Shown here: positions 23,105 to 30,581 of the stretch, in pieces | Layout: every line of letters begins with the position of its first letter | Position numbering within the stretch: position 1 is the first letter of the stretch | NCBI GenBank assembly: GCA_050743865.1 | Contig: JBOGGE010000228.1 | Coordinates: 1 to 32,471, forward strand | Origin: DAHUZJ01 sp050743865 | Lineage (GTDB): Bacteria > Actinomycetota > Acidimicrobiia > Acidimicrobiales > RAAP-2 | Direction of reading: 5' to 3' | DNA length: 32,471 nt | Notes under the pieces: model-generated | Databases searched by the model: none | Seen by the model: the letters and a program-made list of their open reading frames with translations, nothing else | Told to the model about the DNA's origin: nothing | Position numbers and translations under genes: made by a program

Positions 23105-23734
23105 TCAGAGGGGGGCCAGCGAGGCAAAGTCCGCCCGGCCGAGCGGTCCCCTGGTCAGCTTCCCGTTGCCACGAGGCACGGCAACCGCCTGGCCGTTGAT
23201 GCGGACCTCAATCGCCGCCACCTCGGGGAAGGAGGTGGCGGTGTACACCAGCTGGGCCACGGCGGCGATCTGCTCGGGACCGCTCAGCGAGGTGAAGGTG
23301 CCGCCGACGCTCACGACGGCCGTCGATCCGTCGATCCGCGTCAGGCCCAGCGGCGCCGCCGTCGACACCGGGCTCAAGAGCCCGGCGCCCGCTTCGGTCG
23401 TGGTGGTACCCCTCCCCAACGCCCGGAGGGAGCTCTCCAAGGTGAGGGATCCCGAGACGGGCCTCCGCGCCGGCACCAGGCGCTGGGGTCCCTCGAAGTA
23501 GACGATCACGTATTGGCTGGGCGGGGCGACCGTGGTCGTCGGCGGCGACTGATCGAGGAGACCGAACGGGACGTCCTCTTTCCCCAAGACTTTGGGCGAC
23601 GCTTCGGCGCCGATGCCGCATGCGGCGAGCAGCAGCGCCATCGAAGCGAGGACGGCGACCCGGGCCGCGGCGCGGCGCCGGCCCCGGACGCCCGCCCGGG
23701 CCCCGGTCGGCGCCGCCGGCCGGTGACGGGTCAT
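23105..23734 (-). CDS. GerMN-domain lipoprotein (LpqB-like, short)
   Basis: 209 residues. An Arg-rich start and hydrophobic stretch end in the lipobox LLLAACGIG, so the mature protein is a lipid-anchored extracytoplasmic lipoprotein. After a Pro/Thr linker (SPPTTTVAPPS) comes a GerMN-like domain: YVIVYFEGPQRLVPARRPV, LESSLRALGRG, VVSVGGTFTSLSGPEQIAAV, VAAIEVRINGQAV. Actinobacterial LpqB has this domain plus a long beta-propeller; here only the first part is present. The ATG overlaps the stop of the sensor-kinase gene (ATGA), as LpqB follows MtrB. Probably modulates the sensor. Confidence 0.85.
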   Translation of the reverse strand: MTRHRPAAPTGARAGVRGRRRAAARVAVLASMALLLAACGIGAEASPKVLGKEDVPFGLLDQSPPTTTVAPPSQYVIVYFEGPQRLVPARRPVSGSLTLESSLRALGRGTTTTEAGAGLLSPVSTAAPLGLTRIDGSTAVVSVGGTFTSLSGPEQIAAVAQLVYTATSFPEVAAIEVRINGQAVAVPRGNGKLTRGPLGRADFASLAPL

Positions 23735-25119
23735 GCCATCCCGATCGGCAAGGACACGACCACCCGCGTGCCGCCGGCCGGCCGGTCCTCGATACGAACC
23801 GTTCCGCGGTGAGCGGCAACGTGCTCGGCCACCAGGGCCAGGCCGAGGCCGGTGCCGCTGGTGGCCCGCCGGCGACCCGAGGCGGCGCCCCGATAGAAGC
23901 GTTCGAAGACACGTTCCCGCTCCGCCAGCGGTACTCCGGGCCCCTGGTCGTCGACGGCGACGGTCGCCCACCCGCCGTCGACCCCGACCGTCACCGAGAC
24001 CGGGCCGCCAGCGTGGAGAGTGGCGTTGTCGAGGAGGTTGTCCAGCACCCGCTGGAGGCGGCGCTTGTCACCCCGGATCCGCAGGCCAACGGCGGCCGGG
24101 GCGACGAGCACCGGGAGGCCGGGGTCGTGCCGGCTGACGGTCAGGACAACCAGCTCGTCGAGGGGCACCTCGGTCATGTGCAGCTCGGCCGCTCCGGCAT
24201 CCGTGCGGGCGATCTCGAGCAGATCCTGGACCATGGTGGAGAACCGTTCCACCTCGAATTGCAGCGTGTCGAGGGCCCGGGTCCCGCCGTCGGGAAGCCG
24301 CTCCCGATAGGAGCCGAGCAGCTCGACCGAGGCCCCGATGGTGGTGAGGGGCGATCGCAGCTCATGGGTCACGTCCGAGGCGAACCGGGCATCCCGCTCG
24401 ATCCGTCGCTGGAGCGCTCCGACCATTCCGTTGAAGGAGGTGACGAGCGGCTGGAGATCGGGGTCGTCAGGAAGGCGCCGCTCGAGGGTGCCACCGGCGA
24501 TGTCGGTGGCGACGCGGGCGATGTCGCTCAGCGGCCGGATGAGCCGCCGGCTGGCCGCCCAACCGGCCAGGGCGCCGCCCACCGTGGTGGCGATGGCCAC
24601 GGTGGTGAGCACGGTCGCCAGCACGTTGAGCGTGCTCTGGAGCTCGGTGAGCGAGTGCTCCTCGAAGTACGACACCTCGATCGACCGGAGCGGTACGCCG
24701 ACCACGACCGTGGGTTGGCCGGCGATGACCACCAGTTGCTGGGCGGGACTTCCACCGGCCACCGCCCGCACCAGTGCCGGGGGCACCGACGTGCCGCTGG
24801 CCGACACGGTGTTGGAGAACCACAGCCCGTGGCGGTAGATGAGCGAGCGAGCGCCGCTGGTGGTCGTGACGGTATTGAGCGCGTCGTCGACGTTCGCCGT
24901 GGGAGCCCGCAGCTCCACCTTGACCAGGCGGGCATTCACGAAAGCCTCCCGGACCACGCTCGACACCCGGTGGCTCACGAGATCGTGGCGGACGACGAAG
25001 AACGTGGCCAGCGCCAGCGTGGCCGACACCAGTGCCGCCCCCAGGGCGAAGGCGATGATCGCCCTCCTCTGGACACCGAACCTCCTCCGTCCGCCGGTGT
25101 CGGGCTCCAATGGGGTCAT
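23731..25119 (-). CDS. mtrB-like: Sensor histidine kinase (MtrB-like)
   Basis: 462-residue membrane kinase. TM1 about 20-43 and TM2 about 165-188 bracket an extracellular domain; a HAMP domain follows (190-240), then the dimerisation domain with phospho-acceptor His252 in FASDVTHELRSPLTT, and the ATPase domain with N box DNLLDNATLHAGG, G1 VDDQGPGVP and G2 TSGTGLGLALV. In the MtrAB system it senses cell-envelope or division state and phosphorylates MtrA. Starts 26 bases after the response-regulator gene; overlaps the lipoprotein gene. Orthology to MtrB is inferred from gene order and domain plan. Confidence 0.9.
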   Translation of the reverse strand: MTPLEPDTGGRRRFGVQRRAIIAFALGAALVSATLALATFFVVRHDLVSHRVSSVVREAFVNARLVKVELRAPTANVDDALNTVTTTSGARSLIYRHGLWFSNTVSASGTSVPPALVRAVAGGSPAQQLVVIAGQPTVVVGVPLRSIEVSYFEEHSLTELQSTLNVLATVLTTVAIATTVGGALAGWAASRRLIRPLSDIARVATDIAGGTLERRLPDDPDLQPLVTSFNGMVGALQRRIERDARFASDVTHELRSPLTTIGASVELLGSYRERLPDGGTRALDTLQFEVERFSTMVQDLLEIARTDAGAAELHMTEVPLDELVVLTVSRHDPGLPVLVAPAAVGLRIRGDKRRLQRVLDNLLDNATLHAGGPVSVTVGVDGGWATVAVDDQGPGVPLAERERVFERFYRGAASGRRRATSGTGLGLALVAEHVAAHRGTVRIEDRPAGGTRVVVSLPIGMA

Positions 25120-25145
25120 CTGGCCTCCGCGCCGCCGGGTCCGGC

Positions 25146-25832
25146 TCAGGGGCCGGCAATCAGCTTGTAGCCCAACCCACGGACCGTGACGATCAGCTCG
25201 GGGTTGGCCGGGTCGCGCTCGATCTTGGTCCGGAGCCCGCTGATGTGGTAATCGACCAGGCGGTCATCACCGAAGAAGTCGTAGCCCCAGACCCGTTCGA
25301 GGAGCTGGGCTCGGCTCACCACCCAGCCCGGCGTGGCGGCCAGCTCGCACAGGACACGGAACTGGGTGCGGGTCAGCCCGAGCTCCTGCCCCGACCGGTA
25401 GACGGCACCGGCCTCGCGGTGGAGCTCCACCTCACCGAACCGCTGGACCGTCCCCGCCGGACCCGATGCCGCCGCCCGCCGGAGCAGGGCGCGGATCCGG
25501 GCCGACAGCTCCTTGGCCACGACCGGCTTCACGACGTAGTCGTCAGCCCCAGCCTCCAACCCGGCCACCACGTCGTACGTGTCCCCGCTGGCCGTCACCA
25601 TGGCGATCGGGACGTCGGCGCCGCGCCGCAGGGTCCGGGTCACCTCGAACCCGTCCATGTCCGGCAGGCGGAGGTCGACCAGCACCATGTCGGCACCGTT
25701 CCGCTCGAACTCCTTGAGCCCCTCCTCGCCGCTGCGAGCCTGCACGACGAGGTACCCGTCCTGCTCGAGCGAGAGGGACAGCATCGCCCGGATGTGATCG
25801 TCGTCCTCGATGAACAGGATTCGTCGGGGCAC
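25146..25832 (-). CDS. mtrA-like: OmpR-family response regulator (MtrA-like)
   Basis: 228 residues: a receiver domain with the acidic pair in FIEDDDH, phospho-acceptor Asp53 in VLVDLRLPDMDGFEV, and the conserved Lys in ADDYVVKP; then a winged-helix domain with LTRTQFRVLCELAATPGWVV, LLERVWGYDFFGDDRLVDYH and TVRGLGYKL. Strongly of the PhoB/MtrA type. GTG start at 25832 with GGGAGGG seven bases upstream. First gene of a leftward operon with the kinase and lipoprotein, matching the mtrA-mtrB-lpqB order. Confidence 0.92.
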   Translation of the reverse strand: MPRRILFIEDDDHIRAMLSLSLEQDGYLVVQARSGEEGLKEFERNGADMVLVDLRLPDMDGFEVTRTLRRGADVPIAMVTASGDTYDVVAGLEAGADDYVVKPVVAKELSARIRALLRRAAASGPAGTVQRFGEVELHREAGAVYRSGQELGLTRTQFRVLCELAATPGWVVSRAQLLERVWGYDFFGDDRLVDYHISGLRTKIERDPANPELIVTVRGLGYKLIAGP

Positions 25833-25990
25833 CCTGCAGACCCTCCCTCGGTGTGGCGTCCGGCGCTCGGGACCCGGGCTCCGCGCTCAGCGGGCTGGGC
25901 TCGATGCTCGGTGGCTCTCTATCTTCACCTCGTTTTCCGCACGTTCGCCCGGCCCGTGCGTCCGCGGGGCCGATCGCCGACCCAGTCTCC

Positions 25991-26027
25991 GTCACCCCGC
26001 AGGCAGCGATTGTCACGCGACCGTAAC
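25991..26027. promoter_or_regulatory. Phased GTNAC boxes between the MtrA-like and collagen-like genes
   Basis: GTCAC at 25991, GTCAC at 26012 and GTAAC at 26023: starts spaced 21 and 11 bases, i.e. on the same helix face. OmpR-family regulators bind 11-bp-spaced direct repeats, and GTNAC half-sites are reported for MtrA and also for GlnR. Located in the divergent promoter region. Binding by the adjacent regulator is inference. Confidence 0.5.
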
Positions 26028-26132
26028 ACAGAGTCGGGCCGAACCCACCAATGCCGGCGCATGTTGGACAACGGAGATGCCAGGGACGGCCAGGTGGACC
26101 AGCGGCAGCCGAGCGAGAGTGGACGGTCGACG

Positions 26133-27137
26133 ATGAGCCTTGCAGAAGAACGGGTGGAGCGGCAGCGGCGGCTACGGCTGATCGGGGACCAACCGTCGCC
26201 GTCGCCAGACGGGGTCACACCAACCGGGGCCGGCGGGCGGGCCGGCGGCGGCGAACGTTCGGAAGGTGCGGCCGCCTCCGCCGCGGCCGGGGCGGAGGCG
26301 GCCGGGGCGGAGGCGGCCGGGGATGGTGCCGGCGCGACCGCAAGCACGCAAGGCTCGACTGCGATGCCTGGCGGTGAGCCGACGAGGCTCGTGGGGCTCG
26401 AGGGAGGTACCCCGGTCGATGATCGGCCGACCGGGTCGGTCGAGCCGCCGTCGCCCACCCGCTCGACAGGTGCCACGGGCCGGACGTGGCACCCGACGGG
26501 AGCTCTGGTGGCGGTGGCGTTAGCCCTGGGCGCCGGCGGCATGGCACTGGGGGCAGCTGCCCTGCTGATGGGGCCGGCCAAGGCCACCGGGCCGCAGGGA
26601 CCGGTCGGGCAGACCGGCACGCGGGGGGCCCAAGGCCTCCAGGGAGTCCAGGGCATCGCCGGGCCGCAGGGGGCGATCGGCCCCACGGGACCGGCCGGAG
26701 CGAGCGGGAAGACGGGCCCGGCCGGGCCACCGGGCCCGGCCGGGCAGCCCGGGCCGGCCGGGCCTCGCGGGGTCGCCGGAAGGGCCGGCCCAGCAGGGCC
26801 AACCGGGACGCTCACCGCCAGCACCGTGGTCGCACGTCCGGCCATGACCACGTCGTCGGACCCGGCGGTCGGCACCACCTTGACCGCCACCTCTTCCTGC
26901 CCGACCGGCGAGAGGCTGGCGGGCGGTGGCGGGCGGGTCACGGTGGCCGACGCCACCGGGTCGTCGGGCGGGACGTCGACGGGCGGCTCGGTGGCCGACG
27001 CCACACGCGGCAACGTGGTCCTGCAGTCCTCGTACCCGGTCTCGGGCGGCTGGCGGACGGTCGCCGTCGTGACCGGGCAGCTTGCCGCCGGCCGCTCGAT
27101 GGCCCTGAACCCCTACGTGCTCTGCGGGAAGGGCTGA
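26133..27137 (+). CDS. Membrane-anchored collagen-like protein
   Basis: 334 residues. Residues 1-118 are a hydrophilic, presumably cytoplasmic, Ala/Gly/Pro-rich segment. Residues about 119-147 form one membrane helix (WHPTGALVAVALALGAGGMA...). Then 24 uninterrupted Gly-X-Y triplets (153-224), rich in GPA/GPQ/GPT as in bacterial collagens, and a C-terminal head of about 110 residues with two Cys (TATSSCPTGERLAGGGGR; YVLCGKG). Expected to form an extracellular trimer. The ATG at 26133 is chosen because the positively charged MSLAEERVERQRRLRL looks like a natural start; ATG 26061 is in frame and possible. Divergent from the MtrA-like operon. Function unknown; adhesion or envelope spacing are usual suggestions. 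Confidence 0.85.
   Translation: MSLAEERVERQRRLRLIGDQPSPSPDGVTPTGAGGRAGGGERSEGAAASAAAGAEAAGAEAAGDGAGATASTQGSTAMPGGEPTRLVGLEGGTPVDDRPTGSVEPPSPTRSTGATGRTWHPTGALVAVALALGAGGMALGAAALLMGPAKATGPQGPVGQTGTRGAQGLQGVQGIAGPQGAIGPTGPAGASGKTGPAGPPGPAGQPGPAGPRGVAGRAGPAGPTGTLTASTVVARPAMTTSSDPAVGTTLTATSSCPTGERLAGGGGRVTVADATGSSGGTSTGGSVADATRGNVVLQSSYPVSGGWRTVAVVTGQLAAGRSMALNPYVLCGKG
26283..26322. repeat. 15-bp tandem repeat in the collagen-like gene
   Basis: GCGGCCGGGGCGGAG repeats at 26283 and 26298 with a 10-base partial copy at 26313. It encodes AAGAE pentapeptides in the cytoplasmic segment. Confidence 0.85.
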
Positions 27138-27211
27138 TCCGTGCGCCGGTGTCAGCCGGGCACGTCGTAGGCATCGACCGTCACAGCCACCGAGCTGGAC
27201 ACCATCCGCTG

Positions 27212-27242
27212 CCATGAGCGTGCGGCAGTTGCACGCTCATGG
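27212..27242. terminator. 12-bp-stem hairpin, possible bidirectional terminator
   Basis: CCATGAGCGTGC, loop GGCAGTT, GCACGCTCATGG: a perfect 12-bp inverted repeat, 74 bases after the collagen-like gene. No T-run on either side, so it may terminate without one, or serve another role. Confidence 0.45.
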
Positions 27243-27571
27243 GGCACCCCTCGCAGGGTTCCTCTCGGGTCTCGCCTCACTGGCCACGGCCGACAGCCCG
27301 AGAGCACCGGTCGTACATGGCCTTCCCCGGCGAAGGGTGTCCCCAACGCCGGAGCCCGCGTCTCGGGCACCGCGGCCCGAGCTGCTGACGACGGGGGCGC
27401 TCGCCCCGACTGGACGAGGACTGGCATGACCCGGCCAGTGGCGGAGATCGGCCGCCGCATTGCGGTCGCAGAGCCTGACCGTGGCCCCCGCCCGCTCCGC
27501 CGTGTAGGTGAGCACGGGACGGAACGCACCGGGCGCAGCGTCCGAGGCGCTCCGCCTGATCCCTCGCGATT

Positions 27572-27587
27572 ATGCCGATATCGGCAT
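27572..27587. promoter_or_regulatory. Perfect 16-bp palindrome
   Basis: ATGCCGATATCGGCAT is fully self-complementary, centred on GATATC, 78 bases beyond the stop of the leftward ABC-2 permease. It resembles a dimeric repressor site but is near gene ends rather than gene starts. Confidence 0.4.
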
Positions 27588-27664
27588 CATCGCCAGGACC
27601 GATTCGACGCAGGCCGCCGCGCCGATGATCGGCAACGGCGCTCGGCGGCCCCGATGCGATCGGG

Positions 27665-28498
27665 TCACACCCGGGCGGTGTCCCGGCTGAAGCGCCACAC
27701 TGCACCGGCGCCGAAGACCACCAGCCAGGCAACGAGGTTGGCCGCCCACCGCCAGTCGAAGACACCGCCGGCCAGGGCGAAATGGCAGAGCTGGTTCAGC
27801 CCCCAAAGGGGCGTGCAGGCAGCCATGATCCGCAGCGGGTGGGAGAACTGGCTGAGCGGGATGAACAGCCCGCCGCCGAAAGAGAACAGCATCAGGGTGA
27901 ACCCGATGATCTGCATGACGTTCTCCGACGGAAGCAGGTAGCCGATGAACAGCCCGTAGGCACCGAACAGGAGCGAGCCGATCCAGACGGCCAGCCCGGT
28001 GACGATCCACACCCACGTCGGCATGGCGGGCTTGTCGGTGAGCACACCGACCACGTAGACCACGGCGACGGACGCCGCCCCGAGCACCAGCGAGGTGAAC
28101 ATCTTGATGGCGATATAGGCCACGGGCGCCAGCGGAGTCACCCGGAGCTGACGGCTCCAGCCGAGGGCCCGCTCGATCGACACCATGGCGCCGCCGCTCG
28201 TGGTGGCGAGCACCGCGCCGTAGAGGGCCATGGAGACGAGGATGTCGGCCGACACGTTGCCCGAGCCATAGCGCTCGCTCGCATAGGCGCTGTTGAGCCC
28301 GAAGATGAGGAAGAAGATCGGCGGCAGAGCGACGGAGAAGAGCACGGTGCGCCGGTTCCGCAGGAGGCGCCGGACCTCGATCCGCACCACGCCCAGGGAG
28401 AAACCCCCTCGCCGGGTGACCGGGCGGTCGAGGAGGGAGGCGACCCCCTCCGACTGGCCGAGTCGCTGGCCGAGGGGTCGACCCATGACCTGGCTCAT
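27665..28498 (-). CDS. ABC-2 type exporter permease
   Basis: 277-residue permease with six hydrophobic segments. Typical features: an N-terminal cytoplasmic stretch ending RRLLRNRRTVLFSVALPPIF, ALGWSRQLRVTPLAPVAYIA before TM3, and FGGGLFIPLSQFSHPLRIMA with CTPLWGLNQLCHFAL near the C-terminus, as in DrrB/daunorubicin-type and DUF3533-like exporters. Its ATG overlaps the ATPase stop by four bases. Exports an unknown lipid, drug or polymer with the upstream ATPase. No two-component system of the DesKR kind is attached here. Confidence 0.9.
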   Translation of the reverse strand: MSQVMGRPLGQRLGQSEGVASLLDRPVTRRGGFSLGVVRIEVRRLLRNRRTVLFSVALPPIFFLIFGLNSAYASERYGSGNVSADILVSMALYGAVLATTSGGAMVSIERALGWSRQLRVTPLAPVAYIAIKMFTSLVLGAASVAVVYVVGVLTDKPAMPTWVWIVTGLAVWIGSLLFGAYGLFIGYLLPSENVMQIIGFTLMLFSFGGGLFIPLSQFSHPLRIMAACTPLWGLNQLCHFALAGGVFDWRWAANLVAWLVVFGAGAVWRFSRDTARV

Positions 28499-29499
28499 CG
28501 GTTCGCACCCGTCCCGGCCGAGCCGACCGGGGGCCGGACGACTGCCGCCGACACCTGCCCTCCCGCTGCGTCACCGCCGGTCCCGGGACCGGGTGGCCGG
28601 CTGCCATCCCCGTCCCCGTCACCGGTCAGGACGAGGAACGCCTCCTCCAAGCCGACCGCCGCCACCTCCAGATCCCGCGCCGGGGTCTCCGTCAGGAGAT
28701 AACGAGCCACCGCGTCGCTGTCGGTCGACCGCACGAGGACGCTGTCACCGCGCACCTCCACCCGGACGGTCCCGGGAAGCCGGGCCAGCACGCCCTCGTC
28801 GGCGCCGGGGAGCGTCGCCCGGACGGTCCGGCCCGACGCCAGGCTCTTCACCTCGGCCGAGGTACCGTCCGCCACCACCTCGCCCCGGCGGATGAGCACG
28901 ATGCGGTCGGCATAGGCGTCGGCCTCTTCCAGGTAGTGGGTGGCGAAGAGGATGGTCCGCCCGCCGGCGGCGTCTTGGCGGACCTGGTGCCAGAACAGGC
29001 GACGGCCCTCGACGTCCATCCCCTGCGTCGGCTCGTCCAGGATGAGCAGGGCCGGATCGGGGAGCAGGGCGAGGGCGAACCGCAGCCGCTGCTGCTCGCC
29101 ACCCGAGCATTTGCCCACCATCCGGCCCGACAGCTCGGCGATGCCCGCCCGCTCCAGCACCTCGCCCACCGGGCGGCTGGCGGCGAAGAGCCGGGCCATG
29201 TACTCGACGGTCTCGCCGACCGTGAGGTCCTTCAGCAGCCCACCGTTCTGCATGACCGCAGAGACCAGTCCCTTGCGGACCGCCTGCTGCGGCTGGATGC
29301 CGAAGACCCGTGCCGAACCTTCGGACGGCGCCGAGAGCCCGAGCATCATGTCGATGGTGGTGGTCTTGCCGGCCCCGTTGGGACCGAGGAACGCCACCAC
29401 CTCCCCGGCGTCGACGGTGAGATCCATCCCGCGCACCGCCTGGACCCCGCCGAAGCGCTTGTGGACCCCTCGAAGCTGGATCGCCGGTGCCGCGGCCAT
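28495..29499 (-). CDS. ABC-2 type exporter ATPase
   Basis: 334 residues: Walker A GPNGAGKTTTIDMML, Q-loop SAVMQNGGLLKDLTV, signature CSGGEQQRLRFALAL, Walker B ALLILDEPTQGMD and switch His in ILFATHYLEEAD. The C-terminal 90 residues (DUF4162-like, VLARLPGTVRVEVRGDSVLV) end in a Gly/Asp/Pro-rich tail (GDGDGDGSRPPGPG). I favour ATG 29499 (MAAAPAIQLRGVHKRFGG), which is where the family fold begins; the frame extends to 29565 without family-like sequence. No strong ribosome site at either. Couples to the permease through ATGA. Confidence 0.9.
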   Translation of the reverse strand: MAAAPAIQLRGVHKRFGGVQAVRGMDLTVDAGEVVAFLGPNGAGKTTTIDMMLGLSAPSEGSARVFGIQPQQAVRKGLVSAVMQNGGLLKDLTVGETVEYMARLFAASRPVGEVLERAGIAELSGRMVGKCSGGEQQRLRFALALLPDPALLILDEPTQGMDVEGRRLFWHQVRQDAAGGRTILFATHYLEEADAYADRIVLIRRGEVVADGTSAEVKSLASGRTVRATLPGADEGVLARLPGTVRVEVRGDSVLVRSTDSDAVARYLLTETPARDLEVAAVGLEEAFLVLTGDGDGDGSRPPGPGTGGDAAGGQVSAAVVRPPVGSAGTGANR

Positions 29500-29577
29500 C
29501 TGGCGAAAGTTAGCTGCTCGGGGGATCGTCGTGCTCCCGCGCTCGACTGCCCGCGGTCGCTCCACCCGGCACGTCGG

Positions 29578-30078
29578 TCAGTTCCGCAGGACCAGCTGGG
29601 ACTGGACGACCCGGGCCACCGGGCGTTGCCGGTCGTCCCGGACATCGGTCTCGACCACGACCACCGTCCGCCCCACGTGCAACGGGTGCGAAGAGGCCTC
29701 CGCCAACCCGCTCCGGACCGCTCGGAGGAAGTTGGTCTTGGACTCGATGGTGGTGGTGCCGGCCGCCCCGTCCGGAAGGTTGAGGAAGGCGCAGGCACCG
29801 CCGGTGCTGTCGGCCAGGGCCATCAACGCGCCGCCGTGGAGGACGCCGCCGGCCGTGCACAGCTCGGCGCGCCAGGCCATCGTCGCCCGCACCTCGGCCG
29901 GTTCGTAACGCACCACGACCAGGCCGAGGGTCCGGGCCATCGGCATGAGGCCGAGCAGCGTCGCCGTCGGGTCGCCGACGGCCCCCGGCCGCTGGATCCC
30001 GGCATCGTCACTCGCCGAGCTCCCGGCCTCGTCCTCGTTGGCCCGATGGTGCCCCGCCTCCCCCGCTGCGCCGTCCAC
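29578..30078 (-). CDS. Hotdog-fold thioesterase (PaaI family)
   Basis: Acyl-CoA thioesterase of the PaaI type, up to 166 residues. The core ARTLGLVVVRYEPAEVRATM, then CTAGGVLHGGALMALADSTG (the HGG motif with downstream Asp/Ser), TTTIESKTNFLRAVRSGL and VVVVETDVRDDRQRPVARVV is complete. The N-terminal 44 residues from GTG 30078 are Glu/Gly/Asp-rich and not family-like; ATG 29946 gives a 122-residue protein of more usual size but removes a few residues that often precede the core. Stands about 80 bases upstream of the ABC exporter ATPase, same strand. Substrate unknown. Confidence 0.85.
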   Translation of the reverse strand: MDGAAGEAGHHRANEDEAGSSASDDAGIQRPGAVGDPTATLLGLMPMARTLGLVVVRYEPAEVRATMAWRAELCTAGGVLHGGALMALADSTGGACAFLNLPDGAAGTTTIESKTNFLRAVRSGLAEASSHPLHVGRTVVVVETDVRDDRQRPVARVVQSQLVLRN

Positions 30079-30130
30079 CGTCAGGGAGCGTAGGCCCCCG
30101 GCGCCGTCCGGCTGTCCGTGGGCGGGAGGG

Positions 30131-30193
30131 GTGGCGCGAGCGGGAGGGTTGGCGGGAGCGGGGGGGTTGGCGGGAGCGGGCGGGGTGACGGGA
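30131..30193. repeat. 18-bp tandem repeat upstream of the CsoR-type gene
   Basis: Three 18-bp units (30131-30148, 30149-30166, 30167-30184) of the kind TTGGCGGGAGCGGGNGGG and a partial fourth. It ends about 20 bases before the CsoR operator, in non-coding DNA. Confidence 0.8.
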
Positions 30194-30210
30194 CCCGAGG
30201 GGGTTTTCAG

Positions 30211-30232
30211 ATACCCACTAGGGGTATAGGGT
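30211..30232 (+). promoter_or_regulatory. csoR operator: CsoR-type operator overlapping the -10 region
   Basis: ATACCC-ACTAG-GGGTAT (30211-30227), a perfect inverted repeat of the form I recall for copper-responsive CsoR sites (TACCCC...GGGGTA). It overlaps -10-like TATAGG (30225-30230) and TAGGGT (30227-30232). Directly upstream of the CsoR-type gene at 30264, so autoregulation with derepression by Cu(I) is expected. Confidence 0.75.
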
Positions 30233-30263
30233 AGCGATCGGGTACGAGCCTCGGAGGTGCGGA

Positions 30264-30545
30264 ATGGTCGGGTACAGCCAGAACAAGGAATCGGTCCTCC
30301 GTCGCCTGCGACGCATCGAGGGGCAGGTACGTGGACTGAGCCGGATGGTCGAGGACGACGTCTACTGCATCGACGTCCTGACGCAGGTGTCGGCGGCCAC
30401 CCGCGCCCTGCAGGCGACGGCTCTCGAGCTCCTCGGCGACCACCTCTCCCATTGCGTGCAGGAAGCCCTGACGGCAGGCGGCCCCGGGGCCGACGAGAAG
30501 GTGGCGGAAGCCCGGGCCGCGATCGAGCGACTGGTGCGCTCGTGA
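30264..30545 (+). CDS. csoR: CsoR-family copper-sensing repressor
   Basis: 93-residue all-helical repressor of the CsoR/RcnR (DUF156) family. The N-terminal LRRLRRIEGQVRGLSRMVED is the conserved DNA-contact helix. Metal ligands Cys35, His60 and Cys64 keep the x-Cys-His-Cys spacing (25 and 4 residues) of Cu(I)-binding CsoR, and Tyr34 precedes the first Cys as in the mycobacterial protein. This argues against the formaldehyde (FrmR) and nickel (RcnR) branches. GGAGG six bases before the ATG. An operator stands just upstream; a permease gene follows after 36 bases, probably in the same transcript. Confidence 0.9.
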   Translation: MVGYSQNKESVLRRLRRIEGQVRGLSRMVEDDVYCIDVLTQVSAATRALQATALELLGDHLSHCVQEALTAGGPGADEKVAEARAAIERLVRS

Positions 30546-30581
30546 ACGTCCGCGGCGGCGGCTGGCCGCCGGAGGGGCGCG

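Larger units (their letters stand above)
27138..27664. other. Gene-free convergent intergenic region
   Basis: About 530 bases between two convergent genes, with no frame on either strand that looks like a protein family. It contains a long perfect hairpin (27212-27242) and a 16-bp palindrome (27572-27587); nothing else recognised. Confidence 0.55.

Noticed and set aside
27508..27690. 60-codon plus-strand frame across the 16-bp palindrome
   Set aside because: No family resemblance or ribosome site; the IGII-type stretch appears on both strands only because of the palindrome.
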